Source: Chloroflexota bacterium (GTDB lineage: Bacteria; Chloroflexota; Dehalococcoidia; Lucifugimonadales; UBA3495). Taken from it: a DNA stretch of 64,000 nucleotides. The first letter of the stretch is position 1. Each line of letters opens with the position of its first letter. The DNA lies in contig JAPPMU010000068.1 in the NCBI GenBank assembly GCA_028873965.1, positions 17,530-81,529 of the forward strand, read 5' to 3'. Both the position numbers and the translations under genes were made by a program. Under the pieces are notes generated by a model. It was not told the origin of the DNA. It did no database searches and saw only the letters and a list, made by a program, of their open reading frames with translations. Of this stretch, positions 7,708 through 16,189 are shown piece by piece.

Positions 7708-8616
7708 CTAGCGTCCGCGGAGGCGCGGGTCGAACACGTCGCGCAGGGCGTCGCCCAGCAGGTTGAAGCCCATCACCACCATGAAGATGGCGAGCCCCGG
7801 GAAGATGGCGAGCCAGGGGCCGCTCTTGACGTGAGCCGAGGCCGCCCTAACCAACATCCCGCCCCAGCTGGGCTGGTCGGGCGGTGTCCCGACGCCGAGG
7901 AATGAAAGCGAGCTTTCGATGATGATGGCAAAACCCAGGTAGTAGGTCGCCAGCACCAGGTACGTGGCGAAGCAGTTGGGCACGATGTGCCGGAACACGA
8001 TGCGCCACGGCGGGGCGCCGATTGCCTGCGCCGCGGTCACGTAGTCCAGTTCCTTCAGGGACAACACTTGGGATCGCACCGTTCTGATCACCGGAGCGAT
8101 CATGCCGATGACGATGGCGAGGATGACGGTGTTGAGGGAAGGGGTCACCACGGCCATGATGGCCAGGGCGATCAGCAGGCCGGGCAACGACATCAGCGCG
8201 TCCACGATGCGCTGCGCGACCATGTCGAGGATACCGCCGGCGTAGGTCAACGCGACGCCGAGGACAAAACTGATCGAGATGCCCACCAGCACGCTTCCCA
8301 TCCCAACGTAAAGGGAGATGCGGGCGCCGTAGATCAGGCGGCTCAGCACGTCACGGCCAACGTAGTCCGCGCCCAGCAGGTAGTTGGCGTTGGGCGCCTC
8401 CCAGGGCGCGGCGGGTGTGGACCTGGGATCGTAGGGGGAAAGCACGGGAGCCAACAGGGCCACCACCAACAGGACCAGCACGATCAAGCCGCCGATGGCG
8501 CCCAGGGGCTTGGTGCGAATAAAGCGCGTGAATCCGGTCCATGCCCGTGCGCCCATGCTGGGCGCAGCAACCGCCTGGCGGGTTGAGATGGCCTGTTCCG
8601 AAGTTTGATCAATCAT
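7708..8616 (-). CDS. Peptide-type ABC transporter permease (DppC-like)
   Basis: A 302-residue inner-membrane permease, second channel subunit of a peptide-type importer. The N-terminal RFIRTKPLGAIGG block before the first helix and the cytoplasmic EAA loop (YVTAAQAIGAPPWRIVFRHI) are typical of DppC/OppC. The protein ends in the family's DALRDVFDPRLRGR tail. The ATG at 8616 has GGCAGG nine bases ahead; a GTG at 8625 is less likely. It follows the DppB-like gene by about 50 bases. No ATPase gene is present, so the partner nucleotide-binding proteins must be encoded elsewhere. Its paralogue is at 11955-12866. Confidence 0.93.
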   Translation of the reverse strand: MIDQTSEQAISTRQAVAAPSMGARAWTGFTRFIRTKPLGAIGGLIVLVLLVVALLAPVLSPYDPRSTPAAPWEAPNANYLLGADYVGRDVLSRLIYGARISLYVGMGSVLVGISISFVLGVALTYAGGILDMVAQRIVDALMSLPGLLIALAIMAVVTPSLNTVILAIVIGMIAPVIRTVRSQVLSLKELDYVTAAQAIGAPPWRIVFRHIVPNCFATYLVLATYYLGFAIIIESSLSFLGVGTPPDQPSWGGMLVRAASAHVKSGPWLAIFPGLAIFMVVMGFNLLGDALRDVFDPRLRGR

Positions 8617-8670
8617 GTAAAACACCTGCCAAAAGGTGCGCGTGACCGTCGTGGACGATGGACCGGGCGC

Positions 8671-9630
8671 TTAGGAATACCGGATGCGCGGATCCAGGAT
8701 CCCGTACAGCATGTCAATGATCAGGTTGAGCAGGAGCACCACCGCGGCGGTCATGAGGATGACGCCCTGGATGACCGGGAAATCCCGGTGGTTGATGGCG
8801 TCGATGAGGAACTTGCCGACACCCGGCACGACGAAAATCTGCTCGACGATGATGACGCCGCCAAGCAGCCGCCCGAACTGGTAGCCGGACACCGTGATCA
8901 CGGGCAGCATCGCGTTCTTGAGCGCGTGCCGACCCACAACAACCCACTCGCGCAGGCCCTTGGAACGGGCCGTCCGCATGTAGTCCTCACGCATCACTTC
9001 CAGCATGGCCGACCGGGTGACCCGGGCCGTGAACGCCATGTCGTGGAACCCGATTACGGCAGCCGGCAATAGCATCAGCTTGAGGTTCTGGATTGGGTCG
9101 TCCCACAGGTGGGCGTATTCCAGTGGTGGTAACCACCCGGTGCTATAGACCAGGCCGTAGATCACCAGGACACCGATCCAGAAGGTGGGCATGGCGATAC
9201 CCAACAGGGCGATTACGCGGCTGGCGTAGTCCACGCCTGAGTCCTGCTTCATGGCAGACAGGATGCCCAGGGGCACGGCGGCGACGAAAGCCATGACGAT
9301 GGCCAGCACTGCCAACTCGAAGGTCCTGGCGAATCGCTCCACCAACTCAAAGCCGAAGGGAGTGCCGTAGTAAAGGGATTCTCCCAAGTCTCCGCGGACC
9401 ACTCCCCACAGCCAGTCGGCATACTGCACATAGATTGGCCGGTTGAGGCCCAGGTCCTCGCGCAGGCGCTCAAAGTCATCGTTGGTGACACGTCCGCCCG
9501 CGTCCTCGCCGGTCAACAGGAATACGGCCGCGTCTCCTGGCACGATGGAGAACAGCGCGAACACCAGGATCGTCGCCAACAACATCGTTGGGATGAAGAG
9601 GAGCAACCTTCTGATCAGATACTGGGACAT
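8671..9630 (-). CDS. Peptide-type ABC transporter permease (DppB-like)
   Basis: A 319-residue inner-membrane permease with the DppB opening MSQYLIRRLLLFIPTML and the EAA loop YMRTARSKGLREWVVVGRHA. It ends in DMLYGILDPRIRYS, the usual C-terminus of this subunit. It forms the translocation channel together with the DppC-like protein encoded next. The gap to the upstream binding-protein gene is 124 bases and contains a strong hairpin (9693-9724). Its paralogue at 12893-13861 is clearly similar along its whole length, so the two cassettes probably arose by duplication. Confidence 0.93.
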   Translation of the reverse strand: MSQYLIRRLLLFIPTMLLATILVFALFSIVPGDAAVFLLTGEDAGGRVTNDDFERLREDLGLNRPIYVQYADWLWGVVRGDLGESLYYGTPFGFELVERFARTFELAVLAIVMAFVAAVPLGILSAMKQDSGVDYASRVIALLGIAMPTFWIGVLVIYGLVYSTGWLPPLEYAHLWDDPIQNLKLMLLPAAVIGFHDMAFTARVTRSAMLEVMREDYMRTARSKGLREWVVVGRHALKNAMLPVITVSGYQFGRLLGGVIIVEQIFVVPGVGKFLIDAINHRDFPVIQGVILMTAAVVLLLNLIIDMLYGILDPRIRYS

Positions 9631-9692
9631 CCCTAAACTCCTGCCGGGCGTCAGTACGCCATGACTGACGCAGGTGCGCCATTATCACATAG

Positions 9693-9724
9693 GCGGCCGG
9701 CTCAGGATAGACCTGGCCGGCCGC
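9693..9724 (-). promoter_or_regulatory. Intercistronic hairpin between binding protein and permease genes
   Basis: A 9-bp GC stem (GCGGCCGGC / GCCGGCCGC) is extended by a CAGG/CCTG inner stem with one bulged T. It lies between the end of the binding-protein gene (9755) and the first permease gene (9630). There is no T tract. Hairpins in this place commonly keep the upstream message stable or cause partial termination, so that more binding protein than permease is made. Confidence 0.5.
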
Positions 9725-9754
9725 CACACGGACGATCGCTACAGCACGCGATGG

Positions 9755-11689
9755 CTAGGGCCGGTAACCGCGGTCCGCATTCGCGGCGTGGTCGCAATCC
9801 GACGCTTCGCCACCTGCCCACCAAACGTGGTCCCACTTTTTGATGAGCTGGACGGTCGGCGGGTAGTGGTAGTTGCGGATGCGGCAGTCGAACGCCCCGC
9901 CGCTGGAGTACCAGAAATACGGCAGCCAATGGCTTTCACCCTGGTGCAGGATGTCAGCCAGGTCTTCGAGGTGACCCTGACGCACTGCCGGGTCGACTTC
10001 CTGGTTCTGCAGGTCAATCAGCTCGTCAACGCGGTCGTTCTGCCAGTTGTGCGGGTTGCGGAGCACATCCTGGAGGTAGAACTGGTTGATGATGTCGCCC
10101 GGGTCGCGGAGGATGATTCCGGTGCCGACAGCGTCGAAGTTGGCCACGCCGTCACGCATCCCGACGTACATGGTTGCCAGGTCCGTGGGCTGGATCACCA
10201 CTTCAATGTTGAGGTCTTCCCGCATTTGCGGTGCAACCACCTCGGCGCTGGACAGCGACGGGTTGCTATTAACGACGTTCAGCGTGATCTCAAAGCCGTC
10301 GGGATAGCCGGCTTCGGTCAGAAGCTGGCGGGCTTCGGTCAAGGCCGCTTCGCGGTCTCCATAGGCGGAGTTGTCGGCGCGCAGCGATTCCAGGTCTTCA
10401 ACCACGCCAGGGGCGAAGAAGGTACCAGGCTGTCCGAAACCGAGGATGGATTTTTCAACGCCCAGGTCGCGATCAAGCGCCAGGTAGAAGGCGCGGCGGA
10501 CGCGAGCGTCATCAAAGGGTGGCTTGCTGTGGTTCAGGAAGAAAGCCTGGATGCCGGATGCTTCAAGAATAACGGCCCGAACGCGGCCTCCAGTATCCTC
10601 TTCCAACCTGGCCATGTCCTCGGGACGATTGCTTCCGGTGACCGGCTGATAGGTGCCGAACACCTGGCCCGCTTGCAGCGCAGAAAGGCGGCGGGCGGTG
10701 TCTCTGATCAGGAAAATCTTGAGGCCATCGAAGAAGGGGCGGCCTTCCTTGAAGTAGTTCGGGTTCCGGTCATAGGAGTATCCCACGTCCTTTTCCCAGT
10801 CGCGGAGCATCCAGGGGCCAGAGCCGATGAGGGCGGCAGGCTGACCCGCGTTGATGGCCGCAATGGCTTCGGCCTGGGTCAAACCCGTGTTGGCCTGTTC
10901 CTGGGTCATCCCTTCGGCCACGTGCTTGGGGTACACCTTCATGTAATCGGAGGCCAGGTTGGGCAGGAAACCAGCGGCGGGGAAGCGCAGCGGTACCTTC
11001 ACGGTTTTTTCGTCTATGGCCTCGGCGGTACCATGCACCACGAAGTTGTTGAGGAACCCGGTGCGGGCGCGGAGAACTCCTTCCTCCACCTGCCCCAGGG
11101 TGATGCGATCGATGGAGAACGCCACATCAGCCGCAGTGACCGGCTTGCCATCCGAGAACGTCGCGTCCGGGTGCAGATTGAAAATGTACCCGAACTCTCC
11201 GCCTTCCTCGTAGGATTCCCAACTCACCGCCAGGTCACCGATGATCTCGTTCGGATTAATGGGGTTGTATTCCAAGATCTGGTTGAACCGTGGGCCGGAG
11301 GGGATAAGCACCGTGTTCATGGAGCCACCGTAGTGAACGTCCCAGAACCCGGGGTTGCTGGTGGCCACCAGCGGGAAGTCGCCACGGTAGTGCTTGCTCT
11401 CCCCTTCCTGCCACCAGTCGGGCCGCTGGTCTACGGCAACCGCGGTGGGGACGGGCACCGGCGTGGCGGTGGCGTCCAGCCGTGCCGTGGGGGTGGGTTC
11501 CTGGACGCCGGCAAACGGGTCCAGCGTGGGCGTCGCGGCCGCCGGCGCGGCGGGGGCGGCGCCGGACGTGCCGCCGGCGCTCGGGGTCTGCTCGGTGGCA
11601 GCGCCGCCGCAGGCTACGATAAAGACGGATAACGTCACCGCTCCGAGCGCCAGCAGGGCTCGGGGGTGCCGCAGTAGTCCGAAATGCAT
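9755..11689 (-). CDS. ABC transporter substrate-binding lipoprotein, family 5
   Basis: A 644-residue solute-binding lipoprotein and first gene of the operon that runs to 4706. The ATG at 11689 has AAGGAGG upstream and is followed by a signal peptide with lipobox FIVACG, then an Ala/Gly/Pro/Thr-rich linker to about residue 70. The binding domain shows the family's VTAADVAFSIDRI segment and LLTEAGYPDGFEITL near residue 480. An in-frame ATG 30 codons upstream would precede the signal peptide and is rejected. It resembles the protein at 13926-15845 more than the one at 1104-2990: both share NPGFWDVHYG and EIIGDLA(V/E)SW. The ligand is unknown. Confidence 0.92.
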   Translation of the reverse strand: MHFGLLRHPRALLALGAVTLSVFIVACGGAATEQTPSAGGTSGAAPAAPAAATPTLDPFAGVQEPTPTARLDATATPVPVPTAVAVDQRPDWWQEGESKHYRGDFPLVATSNPGFWDVHYGGSMNTVLIPSGPRFNQILEYNPINPNEIIGDLAVSWESYEEGGEFGYIFNLHPDATFSDGKPVTAADVAFSIDRITLGQVEEGVLRARTGFLNNFVVHGTAEAIDEKTVKVPLRFPAAGFLPNLASDYMKVYPKHVAEGMTQEQANTGLTQAEAIAAINAGQPAALIGSGPWMLRDWEKDVGYSYDRNPNYFKEGRPFFDGLKIFLIRDTARRLSALQAGQVFGTYQPVTGSNRPEDMARLEEDTGGRVRAVILEASGIQAFFLNHSKPPFDDARVRRAFYLALDRDLGVEKSILGFGQPGTFFAPGVVEDLESLRADNSAYGDREAALTEARQLLTEAGYPDGFEITLNVVNSNPSLSSAEVVAPQMREDLNIEVVIQPTDLATMYVGMRDGVANFDAVGTGIILRDPGDIINQFYLQDVLRNPHNWQNDRVDELIDLQNQEVDPAVRQGHLEDLADILHQGESHWLPYFWYSSGGAFDCRIRNYHYPPTVQLIKKWDHVWWAGGEASDCDHAANADRGYRP

Positions 11690-11785
11690 TAGAGCGACCC
11701 TCCTTGGGAAGTGACCCCGGCTAAAACCATCCGGTTGCGCCGGGTTAAGACATTTCTGTCGGCCCCGGCGGGCCGACAAGCGGGG

Positions 11786-11814
11786 ATGCTACTCACACCG
11801 AGCCCGAATGTCAA
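11786..11814 (-). promoter_or_regulatory. Sigma-70-type promoter of the transporter/DUF3179 operon
   Basis: On the minus strand, TTGACA (11809-11814) and TAGCAT (11786-11791) are separated by exactly 17 bases. This is close to consensus and unusual in this GC-rich DNA. It lies about 97 bases before the binding-protein start, just behind an A/T-rich stretch (11810-11870) that may act as an UP element. Confidence 0.7.
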
Positions 11815-11891
11815 TTCCGATTATGTAATACTCATCGCTTATTATTATGTGAATATACGATGGCTGAAATGCGTTTCCTGCGGGTCGGAAA

Positions 11892-11922
11892 AACCGTCCC
11901 CGCCGGCTTGGCGGGGACGGTT
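11892..11922 (-). terminator. Intrinsic terminator of the second transporter operon
   Basis: A perfect 13-bp stem (outer AACCGTCCCCGCC on the plus strand) with a 5-base loop lies just after the DppC-like gene ending at 11955. On the minus strand it is followed at once by a run of T, the standard rho-independent layout. Confidence 0.85.
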
Positions 11923-11954
11923 AGTGCCCGGGGAAGTAGCGGCCGGCAGGCTCG

Positions 11955-12866
11955 TCAGCGCCCGCGCAGCCGTGGGTCGAGGACGTCGCGCAGGGCGTCG
12001 CCCAGGACGTTGAAGGCCAGAACCGCGATGAAGATGAAGATGCCGGGGAACACCAGCAGCCAGATCCCCGTCTCCGGCGCTTCCCGGCTGGCCACGGTCA
12101 GGATTCCGCCCCAGCTGGGCTCGTCCGGCGGCGCGCCCACGCCCAGGAAACTGAGCGACGCCTCGATGATGATGGCGAACCCCAGGTAGTAGGTCGCCAT
12201 GATGATGTAGATGGCGAAGCAGTTGGGCATGATGTGCCGGAAAACGATGCGGTTCGGTCTGGCGCCGATGGCTCTTGCGGCGGTCACATAGTCCATCTCT
12301 TTCAGCGTGAGCACCTGGGAGCGCACGGTGCGGATCACGGGAGCGAGCATCCCGATGACGATGGCCAGGATAACGTTGTTCAGGGAAGAGCCCAGCACGG
12401 CCATGATGGCCAGGGCGAGGATCAGGCCGGGGATCGACATCAGGGCGTCCACCACCCGCTGGAACGCCAGGTCAACGAAGCCGCCGGCGTAGGTGCTGGT
12501 GATGCCCAGCACAAACCCGGCGGTTATCCCGATCAGGACGCTGCCAATGCCGACGTACAAGGATATCCAGGTTCCGTACAGTACGCGCGCCAGAATGTCC
12601 CTTCCGATGACGTCCGTCCCCATGGGATACTCGCTGCTGGGCCCGAGGAAGATGTCCCCGACGGAGGCGTACGGATCCGGGACGGGCAGGATCGCCAACC
12701 GGGAGGCAATGGCGACCAGTATGAAAATGAGGGCGATGGCGCCGCCGACCGCGCCCAGCGGTTTCCGGCGAGCTAGCCCAACAGTGGACCGGTACGCAGT
12801 CGGGATGCCCGACAACGCATTGCGAACCTGGGAACCGCCCTCTGCGGCGATATCGCGAGTTGCCAT
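11955..12866 (-). CDS. Peptide-type ABC transporter permease (DppC-like)
   Basis: A 303-residue DppC-type permease with the RRKPLGAVGG block before helix 1, the EAA loop YVTAARAIGARPNRIVFRHI and the tail DALRDVLDPRLRGR. It is the third gene of the cassette 15845-11955 and is closed by a terminator at 11892-11922. Sequence and layout closely match the 7708-8616 gene. Unlike that copy, no DUF3179 gene follows, which shows that the DUF3179 gene is an addition to only one of the two cassettes. No ATPase gene accompanies it. Confidence 0.93.
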   Translation of the reverse strand: MATRDIAAEGGSQVRNALSGIPTAYRSTVGLARRKPLGAVGGAIALIFILVAIASRLAILPVPDPYASVGDIFLGPSSEYPMGTDVIGRDILARVLYGTWISLYVGIGSVLIGITAGFVLGITSTYAGGFVDLAFQRVVDALMSIPGLILALAIMAVLGSSLNNVILAIVIGMLAPVIRTVRSQVLTLKEMDYVTAARAIGARPNRIVFRHIMPNCFAIYIIMATYYLGFAIIIEASLSFLGVGAPPDEPSWGGILTVASREAPETGIWLLVFPGIFIFIAVLAFNVLGDALRDVLDPRLRGR

Positions 12867-12892
12867 GATCTGCTCCGTTGATATTCGGTACG

Positions 12893-13861
12893 CTACTGGT
12901 AGCGGATTCTCGGGTCGAGTATCCCGTAGACGAGGTCGATGATCAGGTTAAGGAACATGACCACCGCGGCCACCAGCACCACCACCGCCTGGATCACCAC
13001 GAAATCACGATGGAGGATTGCGTCGATCAACATGTTCCCGATGCCGGGGACCAGGAAGATCACCTCAACGATCACGACGCCGCCCAGCAACCTGCCGAAC
13101 TGGTAGCCCGACACCGTGATGATGGGCAACAGGGCGTTTTTCAGGGCGTGTCTCCCGATGACGGCCATCTCGGCCAGGCCCTTGGCCCGAGCCGTGCGAA
13201 CGTAGTCGTCCCGCATTGTTTCCAGCATGGAAGACCGGGTGACCCGGGCGGTGAACGCAAGATCATGGAATGCGATGGCCAGCGCCGGGAATACCATCTG
13301 CTGCAGGTTCGTCAGCGGCTCTTCCCACAGGTTGGCGTAGTCCAGCGGCGGTAGCCAGTCGAATACGTAGGCCAGCACGTACGTCACGATAATCGCGATG
13401 AGGAACGTAGGCATGGCGATGCCCAGCAGCGCCACCAGCCGGCTGATGTAGTCGACCTTGGTGTCCTGTCTCACCGCGGATATGATCCCCAGGGGCACCG
13501 CGATGATGAAAGCCAATCCCATGCCCATCACCGCCAGTTGCACGGTGGTGACGAACCGTCCTCCCAGCTCGTCGATCACCGGGGTCTGGTACCACAAAGA
13601 CTCCCCCAGATCGCCGCGGAGCATGTCCCACAGCCAGTCTCCGTACTGGATGTGGACGGGCCGGTCCAGGCCCAGCTTGGCCCGCAGCCGTTCGACGTCC
13701 TCCAGGCTGACCCGCCCGCCCTCATTCGGGTCGTTTCCCGTGAGGATGAGCATGGCAGTGTCGCCAGGCACGATCCACATCAGCAGGAAGATGATGATGG
13801 TCACGATGAGGATGGTGGGTATGAAGAGGAGCAGCCTCCTCACGATATAGGTGGTCATCAT
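12893..13861 (-). CDS. Peptide-type ABC transporter permease (DppB-like)
   Basis: A 322-residue permease with the opening IVRRLLLFIPTILIV, the EAA loop YVRTARAKGLAEMAVIGRHA and the ending DLVYGILDPRIRYQ. It is the first channel subunit of the cassette and lies 26 bases upstream of its DppC partner and 64 bases after the binding-protein gene. It contains a periplasmic segment (SLEDVERLRAKLGLDRPVHI) typical of the family. It is paralogous to 8671-9630. Confidence 0.93.
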   Translation of the reverse strand: MMTTYIVRRLLLFIPTILIVTIIIFLLMWIVPGDTAMLILTGNDPNEGGRVSLEDVERLRAKLGLDRPVHIQYGDWLWDMLRGDLGESLWYQTPVIDELGGRFVTTVQLAVMGMGLAFIIAVPLGIISAVRQDTKVDYISRLVALLGIAMPTFLIAIIVTYVLAYVFDWLPPLDYANLWEEPLTNLQQMVFPALAIAFHDLAFTARVTRSSMLETMRDDYVRTARAKGLAEMAVIGRHALKNALLPIITVSGYQFGRLLGGVVIVEVIFLVPGIGNMLIDAILHRDFVVIQAVVVLVAAVVMFLNLIIDLVYGILDPRIRYQ

Positions 13862-13925
13862 GCCTCCCGGGATCGGGCCTGGCTAGCGTCGAATTCCTCC
13901 GTGTGCAGCAGCGATCGGGTTTCGC

Positions 13926-15845
13926 CTACGGCTGGTAGCCAGTCCCGATCGGCGGCTTCTCAGCATCCTCGTCCCACCACATGTGGTCCAGCTTGTGGAT
14001 CATCTGGATGGTCCGGGGGACGTGGTAGTTGCGGATGCGGTAGTCCAGGGTGCCGCCGGCGTGCATCCATCCGGTGGGCAGGTAGTGAGGAACCTCAGCG
14101 CGCAGCAGGTCGACCATCTGGGCGAAGAGTTCCTTGCGCTTTTCGGGGTCAAGCTCCTTGGCCTGGGCCGCCTTGAGCGCCTCGAACTGGGTGGTGGTCC
14201 AGTTGCCGGAGTTGCGCATGGTGTCGATGCCGTACCATTGGTTCAGGATGTCGGACGGGTCCGGCAGGATGATGCCGCTGCCGCAGCCGACGATCACTCC
14301 GTAGTCGTTGCTGCGCCACTTGGCGTACAGGGTCGCCACGTCGCTGGACTCGATGGTCATGTCCAGGTTGAGCTCACGCTTCCAGATGTCGCTCACCAGC
14401 TGAGCGGAGGTGGCGGTGCAGCCGGTCAGGATCGACGTGATGGTTCCGTTGAACCCGTCGGGGTATCCGGCTTCGGCCAGCAGCCGGCGGGCCTCGTCCA
14501 AGTCGGCCTGCGCCTTGGTGCCGTCCGCGTCCCGCCGGTAGCCGGGCAGCTCGTACAGCGCCTCGACACTTTCGTTGGGGGCAAACCCGACGTGGAAGTG
14601 CGTGCCCACGGTCCCGTTGCCGCGGAGGATTTTCTGGACGATTTCCTCCTGGTCGATCACCATCCAGAGAGCGGTCCGCACCCTGGGATCGTCGTAGGGC
14701 TCGACCAGCCAGTTGAAGTTGAGGCCGGCGCGCTGCACGTTCTGCATGAACAGGGCGCGCATGCGTCCGTCGGTGTCCTCCTCCAGTTGCTCGACGAATT
14801 CCGTGTAGGTCGACAGCACCGGGTAGTAGGTTCCGTCGGCCTGCCCGACCTTCAGCGTGGCAATGGAACGGGCCACGTCCTGGATCAGGAAGACCTTGAA
14901 GCCGTCGAAGTAGGGACGTGGAGCCTTGAAGTAGTCGTCATTCCTGACGTACTCATAGGATTCCTGCTTCTGCCAGCTGCCCGCTTTGTAGATGAAGGGG
15001 CCGGAACCCAGCATGTTCTCTGGGCAGCAGTTGGCGTCCTCCTGGGTCAATTGGCCGACGACGTGCTCCGGGTACATCTTCATGTAGTCGGAGGCGAGGT
15101 TCACCATGAAGGTGGCCGCCGGGAACTTGATCGGCATCCGCACCGTTCGCTCGTCGATGACCTCCGCGGTCTTGTGTTCGTAGAAGTTGCGGAGGCTGTT
15201 GGTGCGGCCGCGGAAGGCGTCGGGGAGGGTGATGCGGTCCAGGCTGAAGACGATGTCGCTGGCCTTCACCGGCTGCCCGTCTGACCAGTTGGCTTCGGCC
15301 AGGTAGAAGGTGTACACCGTGCCGTCCTCGCTGACGTCCCAGCTCTCCGCCAGGTCCCCGATGATCTCTTCAGGGTTCACCGGGTTGTATTCCACCAACT
15401 GGTTGAACCTGACGCCGGAAGGCGTGAGCGTGGTGGTCAGGCTCGCCCCGTAGTGAACGTCCCAGAAGCCGGGGTTGTTGCGCGCCACCCACTTCATGGT
15501 CCGACCGTGCTTCCCTCGAGTCACCCAGTCGGTTTCAGGCGCCTGGACCTCCACCGGCTGAACCGTGGGCGTCGGGTCCGGCGCCGCGGCGGAGCTGCCG
15601 GAAGATGCGGCCGGCTGGGCCGGCGCGGCGGCAGCGGTGGGCTGGGCCGCCTGAGACGAACTGCCGGACGGCGCGGCGGTGGGCGCCGCCTGCGCCCCGG
15701 TGGCCGCGCTGGCGGGTGCCGAAGAGGTATCCGCTGCCGGCTCGGGGGCGGTTGCCGCGCCACCGCAGGCAATCACGAATACCAAGGTGAGCGAGATTGT
15801 GATCAGGATCAGGGCGCTCGGGGTCGTTTTGCGGCGTCGTTTCAT
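13926..15845 (-). CDS. ABC transporter substrate-binding lipoprotein, family 5
   Basis: A 639-residue solute-binding lipoprotein. The ATG at 15845 lies behind CGGAGG and gives a basic N-terminus, a hydrophobic core and lipobox VIACGG. A long Ala/Ser/Pro/Gln-rich linker extends to about residue 95. The binding domain includes NPVNPEEIIGDLAESW, VKASDIVFSLDRI and LLAEAGYPDGF. It heads the cassette with the permease genes at 12893 and 11955. The paired cysteines in EDANCCPENM are unusual. The ligand is unknown, but the strong similarity to the 9755-11689 protein suggests chemically related ligands. Confidence 0.92.
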   Translation of the reverse strand: MKRRRKTTPSALILITISLTLVFVIACGGAATAPEPAADTSSAPASAATGAQAAPTAAPSGSSSQAAQPTAAAAPAQPAASSGSSAAAPDPTPTVQPVEVQAPETDWVTRGKHGRTMKWVARNNPGFWDVHYGASLTTTLTPSGVRFNQLVEYNPVNPEEIIGDLAESWDVSEDGTVYTFYLAEANWSDGQPVKASDIVFSLDRITLPDAFRGRTNSLRNFYEHKTAEVIDERTVRMPIKFPAATFMVNLASDYMKMYPEHVVGQLTQEDANCCPENMLGSGPFIYKAGSWQKQESYEYVRNDDYFKAPRPYFDGFKVFLIQDVARSIATLKVGQADGTYYPVLSTYTEFVEQLEEDTDGRMRALFMQNVQRAGLNFNWLVEPYDDPRVRTALWMVIDQEEIVQKILRGNGTVGTHFHVGFAPNESVEALYELPGYRRDADGTKAQADLDEARRLLAEAGYPDGFNGTITSILTGCTATSAQLVSDIWKRELNLDMTIESSDVATLYAKWRSNDYGVIVGCGSGIILPDPSDILNQWYGIDTMRNSGNWTTTQFEALKAAQAKELDPEKRKELFAQMVDLLRAEVPHYLPTGWMHAGGTLDYRIRNYHVPRTIQMIHKLDHMWWDEDAEKPPIGTGYQP

Positions 15846-16137
15846 GATGCTAACCTCCGTTTGCGCTGCGCCAGGCAGCCGGTCAGGTGGACAACCCGAT
15901 CGTCACCAGTCATGACGTTTACAGATATGCGCTCATGTCTTGCGGTATTTTCACCAAATTTCGGCATTTAGATTTATCTTGGCAAGACTAATACGCTATA
16001 AACCGCCCTGTAAAGACGAATATCGTTATGTTATTGGGACGGCAATATTATGTAGACCAATAGAAGGTATTGTCGATATGCCGCGTCCGCGGGTGTGCCG
16101 ACGTGGAAATCCGCGGCGCGGCTGCTGCGAAAATGAG
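15846..16137. other. A/T-rich intergenic region upstream of a transporter operon
   Basis: This gap is noticeably A/T-rich between about 15940 and 16080, in contrast to the genes around it. It should carry the promoter of the binding-protein gene that starts at 15845 (minus). Several hexamers such as TTTACA and TTGCCG on the minus strand could be -35 boxes, but none pairs with a convincing -10. I see no gene in it. Confidence 0.5.
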
Positions 16138-16165
16138 GAGAGGCGCCCCAACTTGGGCGCCTCTC
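16138..16165 (-). terminator. Terminator of the PQQ-propeller gene
   Basis: An 11-bp perfect stem (GAGAGGCGCCC / GGGCGCCTCTC) with a six-base loop lies 25 bases after the stop of the gene ending at 16190. On the minus strand it is followed by CTCATTTT, a modest T tract. Confidence 0.75.
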
Positions 16166-16189
16166 GTGAAGCTCTTACCGGTCGCCCGG

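Noticed and set aside
9674..11632. Open frame of 652 codons on the plus strand
   Set aside because: Opposite to a family 5 binding protein gene with a clear lipobox; the frame is a by-product of GC-rich codon use.
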